From Corynebacterium suicordis DSM 45110 (GTDB taxonomy: Bacteria > Actinomycetota > Actinomycetes > Mycobacteriales > Mycobacteriaceae): DNA of 64,000 bases. The notes beneath the pieces are model-generated. The model made no database searches and had not been told where the DNA came from. It saw only the letters and a program-made list of their open reading frames with translations. The stretch lies in NCBI RefSeq assembly GCF_015351405.1, contig NZ_JADKMY010000003.1, forward strand, positions 1-64,000, in the 5' to 3' direction. The position numbers and the translations under genes were made by a program. Positions 25,443 through 35,814 of the stretch are shown here, one piece after another (within the stretch, counting starts at the first letter, position 1; each line of letters begins with the position of its first letter).

Positions 25443-25832
25443 TTAGGCAGAACGAAACGGCAGCAGCGGTAGATACGCCTCCACATCTTTGGCACGCGTT
25501 CCGGAGAGATCCGCGGTGGCGTCGGCCAACAAAACATCCCCCACTACAAGCCGCAACCACTCCCGCGGTGCGCACTCCACCACGTTCGGAGGGGTGCCAC
25601 GCCGGTGCTCCGGGCCTGCCACGCACTGCACCGCGGCGAAGGGAGGAACGCGTACTTCCACGCTGTGACCAGGGGCGACCTCGCCAAGAACTTGGATGCT
25701 CAGGCGGACGGCGCTAGCCATTGCGGACCGAGAAGGACGCGGGGCGGACTCATCGCGCACCCAATCCAGCACTTCTGCTACCGCTTCGCGTGCCGCAGCG
25801 GAGAGTTCCACACCCGTCATGCCCTTTTTCAT
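25443..25832 (-). CDS. Sterol-carrier-like protein (Rv0807 type)
   Basis: A 129-residue protein that resembles the bacterial SCP-like family found next to purF in mycobacteria (Rv0807). The visible core runs from AAAREAVAEVLDWV through VEVRVPPFAAVQCVAGPEH to ECAPREWLRLVVGD. It has no signal peptide. The start is uncertain: ATG at 25832 or 25820 are the candidates, while the longer frame to 25922 overlaps the divergent thioesterase promoter. Any lipid ligand is unknown. Confidence 0.7.
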   Translation of the reverse strand: MKKGMTGVELSAAAREAVAEVLDWVRDESAPRPSRSAMASAVRLSIQVLGEVAPGHSVEVRVPPFAAVQCVAGPEHRRGTPPNVVECAPREWLRLVVGDVLLADATADLSGTRAKDVEAYLPLLPFRSA

Positions 25833-25938
25833 CCAGCCGAGCCTACTATGCGAAGTCACAAGGCGAAATCGCCTGGGGTTAGGATGGTGAGGTTCTGCGG
25901 TCAGAAGCAAGCCGCCCGGCACAGCGAAAGGTTAAACA

Positions 25939-26976
25939 GTGGGAGCTCACAGCGCGAAAGAGGAACAAGCGGACAATACGTCGTTTGAAACGGAGCGTTC
26001 GGCCAATGTGACCCTGCGTTTCCTCGCCGCACCCACCGATATTCTGATGGCCGGAGCCATCGGCGTGCACGGTGGCCGGGTTTTGGAGTGGATCGATAAG
26101 GCCGCATATGCCTGCGCCGTGGGATGGGCGCGCTCCTACTGCGTGACTGCTTACGTGGGGCACATTCACTTCAACCGACCCATTCCTTCCGGCCACATGG
26201 TGGAGGTGCGCAGCCGCATTGCACACACCGGGCGTTCCTCCATGCACATCGTCAACGAGGTGTTCTCCGCTGATCCGCGCGAGGGAATCTTCACCCGCGC
26301 CAGCGACTGCCTGGTGATTTTCGTGGCCATGGGCGAGGATCGCAAGCCCAAGGAAGTACCGAAATACGTGCCGGTGACCGACGAGGAAAAGCGCGTTGCC
26401 GAAGCTGCCCTTTCCCGAGTCAAGCTGCGCAAGGCCATCGAAGAGGAAATGCTCAAGCAGACCTACTCCGATGATTCCACCGCGCCCGAGCTCACCAACC
26501 GCTTCCTGGCCAAGCCCACCGACGTGAACTGGGGCGGCAACGTGCACGGCGGCACCGCAATGGAGTGGATCGACGAAGCCGCCACCGCCTGCACCATGCA
26601 GTGGTCCGGCGAGCGCACCATTGCCGTGTACGCCGGTGGCATCCGCTTCTACCGCCCCGTACAGATTGGGGATCTTGTGGAGGTCAACGCCAGGCTCATC
26701 CGTACCGATACTCGATCCATGTCCGTAATCGTTCACCTCCGAGCGGGAGACCCACGCAAGGGACGGGAAAACCTTCCCGTGGCGATCCACTCATCCTTCA
26801 CATACATCGCCACGGACGTGGATGGGGATCCGCTGGCCGCGCGGCAATTTACGCCAGTCACCCAGGAGGACAAGCGCTTGGAGCAGCATGCGCGGACGCT
26901 GCGCGAACTGCGGAGTGAATACCAGCCACGTCCGCTGGTGCTGCCCGAGCGGGAAAACTACAAGCTGATTGACTAG
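25939..26976 (+). CDS. Acyl-CoA thioesterase, double hotdog
   Basis: The enzyme hydrolyses acyl-CoA to free acid and CoA. It has two hotdog domains in tandem, each with the signature HGGxxxxWIDxA: VHGGRVLEWIDKA (about residue 37) and VHGGTAMEWIDEA (about residue 195). The second copy also keeps the upstream NWGGN that fits the active-site Asn/Asp region, while the first reads MAGAIG, so the domains may differ in activity. The GTG start follows AAAGG. The length of 345 residues fits Acot7-type proteins. It stands alone between the purF and purL blocks. Confidence 0.88.
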   Translation: MGAHSAKEEQADNTSFETERSANVTLRFLAAPTDILMAGAIGVHGGRVLEWIDKAAYACAVGWARSYCVTAYVGHIHFNRPIPSGHMVEVRSRIAHTGRSSMHIVNEVFSADPREGIFTRASDCLVIFVAMGEDRKPKEVPKYVPVTDEEKRVAEAALSRVKLRKAIEEEMLKQTYSDDSTAPELTNRFLAKPTDVNWGGNVHGGTAMEWIDEAATACTMQWSGERTIAVYAGGIRFYRPVQIGDLVEVNARLIRTDTRSMSVIVHLRAGDPRKGRENLPVAIHSSFTYIATDVDGDPLAARQFTPVTQEDKRLEQHARTLRELRSEYQPRPLVLPERENYKLID

Positions 26977-27061
26977 CGGTTTCTAAACAAAACAGCTGTG
27001 CATGATTCATTTACCATTATGATTCCCTCTTGGAAAGTATCTCAATAAAAGAGGATGGTTC

Positions 27062-27733
27062 ATGGATCAAGAAACCCAGCGTCAGTCACTCATCGCCTTC
27101 TATTTCGGGCCTACGGTTGCTACGTCTAGACCTGAGACCACTGAAGTAGTAATTGCGGCCTCTCACCGGGCATATCGAGATCTCAATCGAACGCTGACTG
27201 GCTTCGGATCCTATCGCGACCGGGAGTCGCTACGCAACGAAGTTCACGCATCAATCAGCGAATTCATCTCGACAGTAGGGGCAGTTAAAACCCAGGAAGA
27301 GTTTGATAAACAGCATCAAGATCAGTGTGAAAAGATTTGCAAGCTTTTCGAGCGAGTCGAAATCTCTAATCACACGTTCAATTTTCACCCTGGTCAAGCG
27401 CAAAAATGGCTCAACATGACGCTGAAGTACCTCGCGGTACTGGATCATCCGCAGGTTCAACGGGTTTATGAATATCTTCATGTGCCGATCGATAAATTCG
27501 TCTATGAAGCAGCTTTAAAGGAAGGCATCAAGCGCCCACTCCCCAACCCGAAAAGTTCGACTCGCAGTACCGCTTGGTCGCGCCTCACTTACAAGCAGTA
27601 TTGGGATTATCAGCAAGAACTCCGAAAATTAGTGGGCCCTACTAAAGAGCACGCAACTCCTCTCGATTGGGAAGCTGCTGTTTGGGTCTCGCGAAACAAT
27701 GAGAATCCCCAGACGAAAGGGAAGGCGAATTAA
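27062..27733 (+). CDS. Unrecognised protein, first gene of a two-gene cassette
   Basis: I cannot name this 223-residue soluble protein. A central segment FHPGQAQKWLNMTLKYL (about residues 107-123), followed by LHVPIDKFVYEAAL and later WSRLTYKQYWDYQ, looks like a conserved signature, rich in aromatic residues and predicted helical. I associate such a pattern with scattered hypothetical proteins of mobile or accessory regions but cannot confirm it. AAAGAGG precedes the ATG. Base composition is clearly more AT-rich than the purine genes around it. Its stop overlaps the next start (TAATG). Confidence 0.75.
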   Translation: MDQETQRQSLIAFYFGPTVATSRPETTEVVIAASHRAYRDLNRTLTGFGSYRDRESLRNEVHASISEFISTVGAVKTQEEFDKQHQDQCEKICKLFERVEISNHTFNFHPGQAQKWLNMTLKYLAVLDHPQVQRVYEYLHVPIDKFVYEAALKEGIKRPLPNPKSSTRSTAWSRLTYKQYWDYQQELRKLVGPTKEHATPLDWEAAVWVSRNNENPQTKGKAN

Positions 27734-27948
27734 TGAAGATGTTTGAAGCAGCTGAGTTCCCGGAATCTTTCAACAACTTGGACGAAATCCACCGATTTGT
27801 CGACGACAGCGCAAAATCTGCACAGAGCGGCGTGGGCTTTGGCGGAGGCATGATGATCGCGGACTATCAGGATAATCAGGCCTATTACCAGCCTCATGCG
27901 TACAACGGTTCTTGGCACAAGACTGATCCCGAGGGAAATCTCTACTAG
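27733..27948 (+). CDS. Unrecognised small protein, second gene of the cassette
   Basis: This 71-residue acidic protein begins in the TAATG that ends the previous gene, so translation is probably coupled. It has a predicted helical N-terminal half (LDEIHRFVDDSAKSA), a glycine-rich turn (GVGFGGGMM) and a Tyr/His-rich C terminus. No known domain is seen. A strong terminator follows 22 bases later. Tight coupling with an unrecognised partner suggests the two products act together. Confidence 0.65.
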   Translation: MKMFEAAEFPESFNNLDEIHRFVDDSAKSAQSGVGFGGGMMIADYQDNQAYYQPHAYNGSWHKTDPEGNLY

Positions 27949-27969
27949 TCCGAATTAAGACCCAGGTTG

Positions 27970-28018
27970 AAAACCGCCCCACTCCAGCATTTCTGCTGCG
28001 GCGGGGCGGTTTTCTTTC
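27970..28018 (+). terminator. Strong bidirectional terminator
   Basis: AAAACCGCCCC pairs with GGGGCGGTTTT, with an inner CAGCA/TGCTG stem, then CTTTC. It ends the two-gene cassette and can also terminate the convergent purL transcript. Confidence 0.9.
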
Positions 28019-28043
28019 GTTCAAGCACTAAAACTCGGAGTCG

Positions 28044-30629
28044 CTACACCGCCGAGTTAGCCCCCACGGCGTGGGAGAACAGCGCCGGAAGAGTCGCAGT
28101 CCATACTTCGCGGAGCTCAGCCACGCTAACCGAGATATCTACGCCCGGAGTCTGTTCTTCGCCTTCGCTGACAGTGGCGCTGGCCTCTGCTGGCTGACCC
28201 AGATCCGTGGCCAATGCAGCCTGCTCGCTCATTGGGGTGCTGGGCATCGCCGCAGTGTTCAAACGCACCATTGGCTGACCCTGCTGGTCCTTGGTTCCGG
28301 TGACACCCACCCAACCTGCGGTCAGCTCTGCATCCACCAGCGCACGCATCACTTCACCGTAGTTCTCAGGGGTCACTGCCAACAGCACACGAGACGCGGT
28401 CTCGGAGAACAGAGACACGAACGCAGCTTCAGCAGCAGAACGCTGTCCACCGTTCTTCACGGTCTCGGTGAGCTCAGCGCGACGCTCATCAGTCAGCGCC
28501 TCGCCCTGACCCATTTCCTCGGCCACCAGTTCATCCATCGCAGAGATAGATTCCGCATCGCTCAGGAATGAGCTGTAGTGCATGCCCAGCAGTGGATTCA
28601 CCGTCAGACCGGTGTTGGAGTTCATCGCAAACTCAGCCAGAGCCTGGGAGAGACCACCTTCAGAGAGATCATGAGCTGCAGCAATGTTGTCGCGCAGGGA
28701 TGCGATGGCAGTGCCCAGCTTCTTCTCGAATCCCAGATCAACCTCTGGAGGCATTCCACCGAGAGCGTCGTGAATGGCCTGCTGCCAGATGGATCCACCC
28801 AGCTCATCCTTGGTCTCCGCACCTGCGAGGATCAGGTGGTAAGTCTGCTCATCACCCGCGGGGAGCTTCTGCGGGATACGAGTAGACACTTCATCGATGG
28901 TGCCCAGGACGGCGATTACTGGCGTCGGCAAAATAGGAACGCTGCCGGTCTGGTTGTAGAAGGACACGTTGCCACCGGTCACGGGGGTTCCAACCACAGC
29001 GCAACCATCGGCCAGGCCGCGCACCGCCTGGCTAAACTGCCACATCACGGCGGGATCTTCGGGCGAGCCGAAGTTCAGGCAATTGGAGACGGCCACGGGG
29101 GTCGCGCCGGTGACGGACACGTTGCGGTAGGCCTCAGCCAGGGCCAGCTGCGCGCCGCGGTAGGGATCCAGGCGGGTGTAGCGGCCGGAAGCGTCGGTGG
29201 CCAAAGCGATGCCGCGGCCAGTTTCCTCGTCGATACGCAGCACGCCGGCATCCGCATCCTTGGCCAACACGGTGTTGCCGCGCACGTAGCGGTCGTACTG
29301 CTCGGTGATGTACTCGCGGGAGCACAGCGCGGGGGAAGCGACCATCTTCAGCCACTGTTCGCGCAGCTCCATCACGGTGTTCGGGCGGGCCAGCTGTGGG
29401 TCTTGCTGCAGCTCGTCCTGGTCTGCAGGGCGCTCAAAGGGACGCTCATATACAGGGCCTTCCTCAGCCATGGTGCGAGGCGGCGCATCCACCACGATCT
29501 CACCCTGGTGGGCGATGGTGAGACGGCCGGACTCGTTGACATAACCGATGTCAGAAGCCGTCACCTCCCACTTTTCGCACACGGCCATGAAGGCATCCAC
29601 ATTATCCGGGGTAACCACTGCCATCATGCGTTCCTGGGACTCAGAGCTGAGGATCTCCGCAGCGGTCATGTTGTCCGCGCGCAGGTGCACCTTGTCTAGG
29701 TCAATGTGCATGCCGCCATCACCGGCGGATGCTAGCTCAGAGGTGGCGCAGGAAAGGCCAGCTCCACCGAGGTCCTGGATACCCACCACAACTCCAGCGT
29801 TGTAGAGCTCCAAACAGCACTCGATGAGAACCTTCTCCGCGAAGGGATCGCCCACCTGCACGGCAGGTAGCTTGCGCTCTTCGCCTTCCTCAAAGGAAGC
29901 AGAACCGAGCACGGACACGCCGCCAATACCGTCCAGGCCAGTGCTGGAACCAAAAAGAATCACGCGGTTGCCAGCACCGGATGCGAAAGCCAGCTTCAGA
30001 TCCTCCACCTTCAGCGTGCCCACGCACAGGGCGTTGACCAGCGGGTTACCTGCGTAAGAGTGATCAAAGACGGTCTCGCCACCGATGTTTGGCAGGCCCA
30101 AGGAGTTGCCATAACCACCCACACCGGCCACCACACCGGGCAGAACGCGCTGGGTATCCGGCGCATCAGCTGCGCCAAAACGCAGCTGATCCATCACGGC
30201 AACTGGACGCGCGCCCATGGCCATGATGTCGCGGACAATGCCACCCACGCCGGTGGCCGCACCCTGGTAGGGCTCCACGTAAGAAGGGTGGTTGTGGGAC
30301 TCCACCTTGAAGGTCACCGCATGGCCATCGCCGATGTCAATCACGCCGGCGTTCTCACCGATGCCAGCCAGCATCTTGGACTTCATTTCCTCCGTGGTGG
30401 TCTCCCCGAAATAGCGCAGGTGCACCTTGGAAGACTTGTAGGAGCAGTGCTCAGACCACATGACGGAGTACATGGCCAGCTCGGCATCGGTGGGACGACG
30501 CCCCAGGATCTCGCAGATCCGGGCGTATTCATCGTCCTTCAGGCCCAGCTCCACGTAGGGCTGTGGCGCGGTTGGGTTGTTCTGGGCATCAGCGACGGTG
30601 TCATTGTGAACCTTGTCGTTGTGAACCAT
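28044..30629 (-). CDS. purL: Phosphoribosylformylglycinamidine synthase, PurL subunit
   Basis: PurL converts FGAR to FGAM using ATP and ammonia supplied by PurQ, with PurS as bridging subunit. At 861 residues it is the small-subunit type, longer than the 720-770 of Bacillus because of extra loops and a C-terminal acidic stretch. Recognisable segments are [12 protein letters not shown] near the N terminus and the two AIRS-type halves ([28 protein letters not shown]). AAAGGAG precedes the ATG. The N terminus carries a short [10 protein letters not shown] duplication. The gene follows purQ with a 96-base gap. Confidence 0.96.
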   Translation of the reverse strand: MVHNDKVHNDTVADAQNNPTAPQPYVELGLKDDEYARICEILGRRPTDAELAMYSVMWSEHCSYKSSKVHLRYFGETTTEEMKSKMLAGIGENAGVIDIGDGHAVTFKVESHNHPSYVEPYQGAATGVGGIVRDIMAMGARPVAVMDQLRFGAADAPDTQRVLPGVVAGVGGYGNSLGLPNIGGETVFDHSYAGNPLVNALCVGTLKVEDLKLAFASGAGNRVILFGSSTGLDGIGGVSVLGSASFEEGEERKLPAVQVGDPFAEKVLIECCLELYNAGVVVGIQDLGGAGLSCATSELASAGDGGMHIDLDKVHLRADNMTAAEILSSESQERMMAVVTPDNVDAFMAVCEKWEVTASDIGYVNESGRLTIAHQGEIVVDAPPRTMAEEGPVYERPFERPADQDELQQDPQLARPNTVMELREQWLKMVASPALCSREYITEQYDRYVRGNTVLAKDADAGVLRIDEETGRGIALATDASGRYTRLDPYRGAQLALAEAYRNVSVTGATPVAVSNCLNFGSPEDPAVMWQFSQAVRGLADGCAVVGTPVTGGNVSFYNQTGSVPILPTPVIAVLGTIDEVSTRIPQKLPAGDEQTYHLILAGAETKDELGGSIWQQAIHDALGGMPPEVDLGFEKKLGTAIASLRDNIAAAHDLSEGGLSQALAEFAMNSNTGLTVNPLLGMHYSSFLSDAESISAMDELVAEEMGQGEALTDERRAELTETVKNGGQRSAAEAAFVSLFSETASRVLLAVTPENYGEVMRALVDAELTAGWVGVTGTKDQQGQPMVRLNTAAMPSTPMSEQAALATDLGQPAEASATVSEGEEQTPGVDISVSVAELREVWTATLPALFSHAVGANSAV

Positions 30630-30725
30630 GGCGTGGGTGCTCCTTTGGGCTTCAAGTCCGGTGTGTGACTCAACAGCGCTGTGTGCGGCTTGGCGGAAAG
30701 GTCCCGCGGCAGGACCTCAGAAAGA

Positions 30726-31400
30726 TTAAGAAGAAATGAGAGAGGTCAGAACGGAGGTGAAAATGCCCAGGCCGTCGGTGGATGGCCCGGTGAGTTCCTC
30801 AATGGCGTGCTCCGGGTGTGGCATCAAGCCCACCACGCGGCCGTTTTCATTGCTGATTCCGGCGATGGAATTGCGGGAACCGTTGTGGTTGACCTGGTAG
30901 CGGAAGACCACGCGGCCTTCACCCTCCAAACGCTCCAGAGTTTCCGCATCCGCCTGGAAGCGTCCCTCGCCGTGCTTGGAAGGAACGTAAATGCTGGAGT
31001 TCTTCGCGAATCCATTGGTCCACGCGGTCTCCGTGTTTTCCACGTCCAGGTACACGTCGCGGCACACGAAGTGCAGGCCTTCATTGCGGGTCACGGCTCC
31101 GGGAAGCAATCCCGCTTCTTGGAGGATCTGGAAACCGTTGCAGATACCCAGCACGGGAACGCCTCGGTTAGCAGCTTCCACCACGGACTGCATCGCCGGA
31201 GCGATGGAGGCAATAGCACCCGCGCGCAGGTAATCGCCGTAGGAGAATCCCCCTGGGACCACCACGGCATCAACCTTCTGCAGGTCTGAATCCGCGTGCC
31301 ACAGCTCCACGGGTTCTGCACCGGCGTAACGCACCGCGCGGGAAGCGTCTACGTCATCAAGGGTGCCGGGGAAAGTAATCACACCAATGCGCGCGCTCAC
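30726..31400 (-). CDS. purQ: Phosphoribosylformylglycinamidine synthase, PurQ glutaminase subunit
   Basis: PurQ releases ammonia from glutamine for PurL. It is a class I amidotransferase: the nucleophile Cys is in [11 protein letters not shown] (about residue 90) and the His-Glu pair in MPHPEHAIE near the C terminus. The length of 224 residues is typical. The GTG start directly follows the purS stop with no gap, showing co-translation in purS-purQ-purL. Confidence 0.96.
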   Translation of the reverse strand: MSARIGVITFPGTLDDVDASRAVRYAGAEPVELWHADSDLQKVDAVVVPGGFSYGDYLRAGAIASIAPAMQSVVEAANRGVPVLGICNGFQILQEAGLLPGAVTRNEGLHFVCRDVYLDVENTETAWTNGFAKNSSIYVPSKHGEGRFQADAETLERLEGEGRVVFRYQVNHNGSRNSIAGISNENGRVVGLMPHPEHAIEELTGPSTDGLGIFTSVLTSLISS

Positions 31401-31667
31401 TTATGCCTCGCCTTCGCCGGCTACCGCGCTGGCGCCTTCGATGACCACGTCGAACTCCTCAATGACAGTGTTTGCCAGCAGGGTCGCGGCGACCTTTTCC
31501 AGGTCTTCGCGAGTGACAGTTTCATCAACTTCCAGTTCGAAGCGCTTGCCCTGGCGAACGTCGGCGATGCCCTGCACCCCGATACGCCCCAGCGCGCGAA
31601 CTACGGCCTGGCCTTGCGGGTCCAGGATTTCCTGCTTCGGCATAACATTGACAACGACACGGGCCAT
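31401..31667 (-). CDS. purS: Phosphoribosylformylglycinamidine synthase, PurS subunit
   Basis: PurS is the small subunit that joins PurL and PurQ. The 88-residue protein begins MARVVVNVMPKQEILDPQG, the family's usual N terminus, and continues with the GKRFELEVD strand. The ATG at 31667 is supported by this match; an upstream ATG would add 12 unrelated residues. A short Ala/Glu-rich tail follows the conserved part. Confidence 0.93.
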   Translation of the reverse strand: MARVVVNVMPKQEILDPQGQAVVRALGRIGVQGIADVRQGKRFELEVDETVTREDLEKVAATLLANTVIEEFDVVIEGASAVAGEGEA

Positions 31668-31778
31668 GGATTTTTCAGCTCCCAGCTGTGAGGATGAGTC
31701 CACTAAAAATGGATAAATACCCGCCTATCCTAACACCCGCCCGCGAGCCTTCACCCCCGCTGTTTTTCCGCGCGGATT

Positions 31779-32501
31779 TTAGGCGACTGCGAGCCGCTGC
31801 CGAGACACGTACTTGCTGTAATGCTGGGACTGATAGCCGCGATCCAGCAGCTCTTCCACGATCCGCAGCAGGTCAGATTTGGTGTTTTCCCGGTCTGCCT
31901 TACCAGCGTTGATGGACAGTCGCACATCCGCGCCGCGCTGCGCCATCCGCTCCACGGAGGCAGACACATTCCGACGCCACCACCGCGCCGCACCGAAACC
32001 ATCACCGAAGGCAAGTACGCGCACATTGTGCCGTTCCCCGCTGTGTAGATCGCGGATTCCGTAGGCATCGGCCGCAGCCAGCAGGCCCTGTTGCCGTGCA
32101 GCCCTCATTGTTTCTTCCGACGCCATCCACTTATCAGGCGCGAACACCTCTGGCTCCAATCCCAGGGCAGAAAGCTGCCGACGCGACGCGGTGAGACGCA
32201 GCTGGGCCTCATGGTGACCGAGGCGGTGGAATTCCCCCTTGGTTTCCGAAGTACCCACGCGGCTGAGGCCCATACCTCCAAGTAAAAGCTCATGCTTCTG
32301 CGCGACGGATTCATGAATGAACTCCAAGGCTGCGGAATCGGCCTGCAATTTCCATTCAGGAGCTTGAGCAGTGACAACCAGCCCAGCTTTCGCCCCGATG
32401 CCGCGCAGGGCATCACGCATCGCCTCTGCGCCCACTACTGTTTCCCGCCGGATCCCCGTGATGGTGAGAAGAAGCTGCGGGGACTCGGCTGGATTCATCA
32501 T
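31779..32501 (-). CDS. DUF2334-like deacetylase-fold protein, probably degenerate
   Basis: A 240-residue protein that I tentatively place with the DUF2334 polysaccharide-deacetylase-like proteins found beside purine genes in actinobacteria. The supporting segments are HELLLGGMGL, GEFHRLGHHEAQLRLTAS, and VFAPDKWMASEETMRAARQQG. The usual metal-binding HGxxH after the first strand is not intact here (GGMGLSR), so catalysis is doubtful. It lies between ptrB and purS on the same strand and may be co-transcribed with the purine genes. The assignment rests on memory of family patterns. Confidence 0.55.
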   Translation of the reverse strand: MMNPAESPQLLLTITGIRRETVVGAEAMRDALRGIGAKAGLVVTAQAPEWKLQADSAALEFIHESVAQKHELLLGGMGLSRVGTSETKGEFHRLGHHEAQLRLTASRRQLSALGLEPEVFAPDKWMASEETMRAARQQGLLAAADAYGIRDLHSGERHNVRVLAFGDGFGAARWWRRNVSASVERMAQRGADVRLSINAGKADRENTKSDLLRIVEELLDRGYQSQHYSKYVSRQRLAVA

Positions 32502-32595
32502 GAAGAGTAGAGTGCCCCGACTACATGAACAGCGCGTGACCGAGAGTTTGCCGGAGCCCTAGTGCCGGCTGAATTCTTGGTGCTCCGGCTGGTTT

Positions 32596-34776
32596 TCAGC
32601 GCAGCAACTCGGTGGCACCCATGCGATCCAGCTCCCAGGCCGTCTCAAACGCGGCTTGTTCCCAGCGCTCGTAGCGTCCGCTGACTCCACCGTGCCCGGA
32701 GGTCATGTCCGTTTTGAGCAGCACATCCGCCCCTGCCACCGCGCGGAGCTTGGCCGTCCACTTTGCCGGTTCCACGTAAAGCACGCGGGTATCGTTCAGC
32801 CCACAGATCGCCAAGATTGGCGGGTAGGTCTTGTCCGCGGAGACATTGTCATAAGGCGCGTAGCTGGCCATGTAGTCATAGACTTCCACGTCCTCGTACG
32901 GGTTGCCCCATTCGTCCCACTCGGTCACCGTCAGTGGCAGCTCCGGCTTGAGCATGGTGGTGAGCGGATCCACGAAAGGAACGATTGCCTCGATACCCGC
33001 GAAGCGATCCCCCGCCTCGTTGGCGATCGCGCCCATGAGGATGCCTCCGGCCGAGCCACCTTCTGCCACCATCTGCTGCGGGGTGGTCATCCCTTCGGCG
33101 ATGAGGTGGTCGGCCACATCGATGAAATCAGTGATGGTGTTGCGCTTGTGCAGCCCCTTGCCGTTGTCATACCAGGCCCGACCCATCTCTCCACCACCGC
33201 GGATGTGCACGATGGCGTACACCACTCCCCGATCCAGCATTGAAAGGCGGAAGATGGAGAAGCCGGGATCCATGCTGGCTTCATATGCGCCATAGCCGTA
33301 GAGCAGCACCGGGTTTGCCTTGCTCAGATCCACATCCGCATGGTGAATCAGCGAGACCGGGACCTGGGCGCCATCCCGCGCAGTCACCCACTCGCGCTGC
33401 GCGCGGTAGGACTCTGCGGAAAACGGGGTTCCATCCGGCGCCGGCAACACTTCTTGCTGCTTGCGGAGGATCTTCTCCCCCGTCTCCACCGAAATATCGT
33501 AGATCTGCGCTGGCTGGGTAAAGCTGGATACACCCACGCGGACCACGGGGGAATCCCATTCGGAATTACCCGTCGCGTTAACTCCCACCAGCTCTTCGGC
33601 GAACTCCACCTTCTGGAACTCCCCCAGGCTGTAGCTGTCCGGCTCCGCATTCTGTTGAAGCACCATCAGATAGAGGGTCTCCAGCGCGTTTTCACGCACC
33701 TCCAGCAGCAGGTGGTCAGAGAAGATCTCCAGGCCTTCCACACGCACGTCATCGCGGTGCGGCACCAGCACGGTGAGGTCATCCAAGCTGTTCACCTGCC
33801 CCACGGGCGCGTAGCCGATCTCCGAGTTCACGCCGTTCTTATTGTGGGTGATGAGCCAGTAGTCTTCCCCATCAATAATCCCGTGGTCAGCGCCGTATTC
33901 CACGCCGCTCTCCCGGGGTAGCAACAACTGCAGCTCGGCGGAATCATCGTGCAGATCCAGGTAGTGCATCTCAGAGGTGATCTTGGAACCGCTGAACACC
34001 ACCAGGTAGCGCTCGGAGCGGGTGGTGCCCACTCCTGTCCAGAAGTGCTCATCATCCTCGCGGTAGATCAGTTCATCCTGCTCCACTGGTGTTCCCACGG
34101 TGTGCTTCCACACCTCGTGCGGCCGCCATGCCTCGTCCACGCGCTGGTAGTACAGGGTGTCATTACCCACCCACGTGGCGCCATGGGAGACTCCCGGAAT
34201 TTCATCGGGCAGATCTTCCCCGGTCTGCAGGTCGCGAACTCTAAGTAGGAAGCGCTCATCACCGGTGGTGTCCGTGGAATACGCCAGACGAGTTCCATCG
34301 AGGGTCACGCTGGCTGCTCCCAGCGAGAAGAACTCATGGCCCTCGGCCTCTAGGTTGGCGTCGAAGAACACCTGTTCATTGTCCGCCGGATGCTCTGGGT
34401 GGATCTCCGGCGGCTGCCAGGAGTTGGCGTCGAGAAGAGGAATACGGCACATCTGGCCATAGGACTTACCCTCTTGCGTGCGGCCGAAGTACCAATAGTT
34501 TCCGGAGCGCACGGGCAGGGATTTATCGGTCTCTTGGACGCGCGCCTTGACCTCGCTGAAAATGGCCTTTTCCAAGGGCTTGAGGTGCGTGGTGCGAGCG
34601 GAGGTGTACTCGTTTTCCTCGCGCAGAAGTTGTTGAACTTCTGGGTTTTCCTTTTCGCGCAGCCACTCGTAATCATCGGCGAAATCCCGGCCGTGGAAGC
34701 TGCGCACATACGGCACCTTCTTGGCTACGGGTGCCGCGGGAGAGTTGGGCTGATGCTGAGGGGAATCAGAATTCAT
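32596..34776 (-). CDS. ptrB: Oligopeptidase B (prolyl oligopeptidase family, S9)
   Basis: This serine peptidase cleaves short peptides, usually after basic residues in the oligopeptidase B group. The 726-residue protein has an N-terminal beta-propeller (about 80-430) that gates a C-terminal alpha/beta-hydrolase domain. The catalytic Ser lies in GGSAGG, the Asp in CGLNDTRV and the His in SGHGG. There is no signal peptide, so it is cytoplasmic. In mycobacteria ptrB genes also lie within the purine region near purC, which it follows here by 33 bases. Confidence 0.93.
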   Translation of the reverse strand: MNSDSPQHQPNSPAAPVAKKVPYVRSFHGRDFADDYEWLREKENPEVQQLLREENEYTSARTTHLKPLEKAIFSEVKARVQETDKSLPVRSGNYWYFGRTQEGKSYGQMCRIPLLDANSWQPPEIHPEHPADNEQVFFDANLEAEGHEFFSLGAASVTLDGTRLAYSTDTTGDERFLLRVRDLQTGEDLPDEIPGVSHGATWVGNDTLYYQRVDEAWRPHEVWKHTVGTPVEQDELIYREDDEHFWTGVGTTRSERYLVVFSGSKITSEMHYLDLHDDSAELQLLLPRESGVEYGADHGIIDGEDYWLITHNKNGVNSEIGYAPVGQVNSLDDLTVLVPHRDDVRVEGLEIFSDHLLLEVRENALETLYLMVLQQNAEPDSYSLGEFQKVEFAEELVGVNATGNSEWDSPVVRVGVSSFTQPAQIYDISVETGEKILRKQQEVLPAPDGTPFSAESYRAQREWVTARDGAQVPVSLIHHADVDLSKANPVLLYGYGAYEASMDPGFSIFRLSMLDRGVVYAIVHIRGGGEMGRAWYDNGKGLHKRNTITDFIDVADHLIAEGMTTPQQMVAEGGSAGGILMGAIANEAGDRFAGIEAIVPFVDPLTTMLKPELPLTVTEWDEWGNPYEDVEVYDYMASYAPYDNVSADKTYPPILAICGLNDTRVLYVEPAKWTAKLRAVAGADVLLKTDMTSGHGGVSGRYERWEQAAFETAWELDRMGATELLR

Positions 34777-34809
34777 AATTGCCGATGGTAGCCCCTGCCC
34801 AATTCGGTC

Positions 34810-35703
34810 TTAGACGCAGCTACCGATCCAATCGGCGAAGCGCAGGCCGGAGATCTTTTCATAAGCCTCCACGTAGCGGGAACGGGTGGCTTCCACCACG
34901 GAACCTGGCAACGGTGGCGGCTGGGAACCATCCTTCGGGTTCCACCCGGACTTTGAGCTGGTCAGCCAGTTGCGCACGTACTGCTTGTCAAAGCTGGGCT
35001 GAACCTTACCCTCCTTGTAGCCCTCGAGAGGCCAGTAGCGGGAGGAATCCGGGGTGAGAACCTCATCTGCCAGCACCAATTTGCCCTCGGCATCCAGGCC
35101 GAACTCGAACTTGGTATCTGCCAGGATGACTCCGCGCTCCTCACAGAGAGCCGCTGCCTTGGAGTAGATGTCCAAGGTTGCCTGGCGAATCTCGTTGGCA
35201 CGCTCCTCGCCCAGCACCTTCACCACCTGCTGGAAGGTGACGTTTTCATCGTGGTCACCGATTTCCGCCTTGGTTGCTGGGGTGAAGATTGGTTCGGGAA
35301 GCTTCGACGCCTCCGTCAACCCCTCCGGAAGCTCAATTCCGCACACTGTGCCGGACTCTTGGTACTCCTTGAGGCCGGATCCGGTGAGGTAGCCACGAGC
35401 CACGCATTCGAAGGGCAGCATGTCCAGCTTCTGGCAGACCATGGCGCGGCCCAATACGGATGGGGGGATCCGGTCATCATCGAGGCCGCCAGCCAGGTGG
35501 TTGGGGAAATCGATCTGTTCGAAGAAGTATGAGCTCATCGCGGTGAGCACTCGGCCCTTATCCGGGATCTCGGTTTCAAGCACGAAGTCATAAGCACTGA
35601 TGCGGTCAGTGACCACCATGAGGAGAGTTTGCTTATCGATTTCGTAGATTTCGCGCACCTTACCTGCGGAAAGGTGTTCGTATGTACAAAGTTCCGGACG
35701 CAT
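34810..35703 (-). CDS. purC: Phosphoribosylaminoimidazole-succinocarboxamide synthase PurC
   Basis: PurC (SAICAR synthetase) joins aspartate to CAIR with ATP. The protein shows the family's [10 protein letters not shown] start, [11 protein letters not shown], and the substrate loop DTKFEFGLD. The ATG at 35703 ([11 protein letters not shown]) gives 297 residues, the normal size; the 28-codon upstream extension is not conserved. It lies between purB and ptrB on the same strand. Confidence 0.96.
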   Translation of the reverse strand: MRPELCTYEHLSAGKVREIYEIDKQTLLMVVTDRISAYDFVLETEIPDKGRVLTAMSSYFFEQIDFPNHLAGGLDDDRIPPSVLGRAMVCQKLDMLPFECVARGYLTGSGLKEYQESGTVCGIELPEGLTEASKLPEPIFTPATKAEIGDHDENVTFQQVVKVLGEERANEIRQATLDIYSKAAALCEERGVILADTKFEFGLDAEGKLVLADEVLTPDSSRYWPLEGYKEGKVQPSFDKQYVRNWLTSSKSGWNPKDGSQPPPLPGSVVEATRSRYVEAYEKISGLRFADWIGSCV

Positions 35704-35814
35704 GGGTAGCAATAGTAGCCCTGTCTGTGTCCGTTGACTATTTGGTACCAATTTGGTGCAAAATCGGGTGATCCGGCGCACTTTCACCCCGGTAATTCCG
35801 GGGTGCGAATCAGG

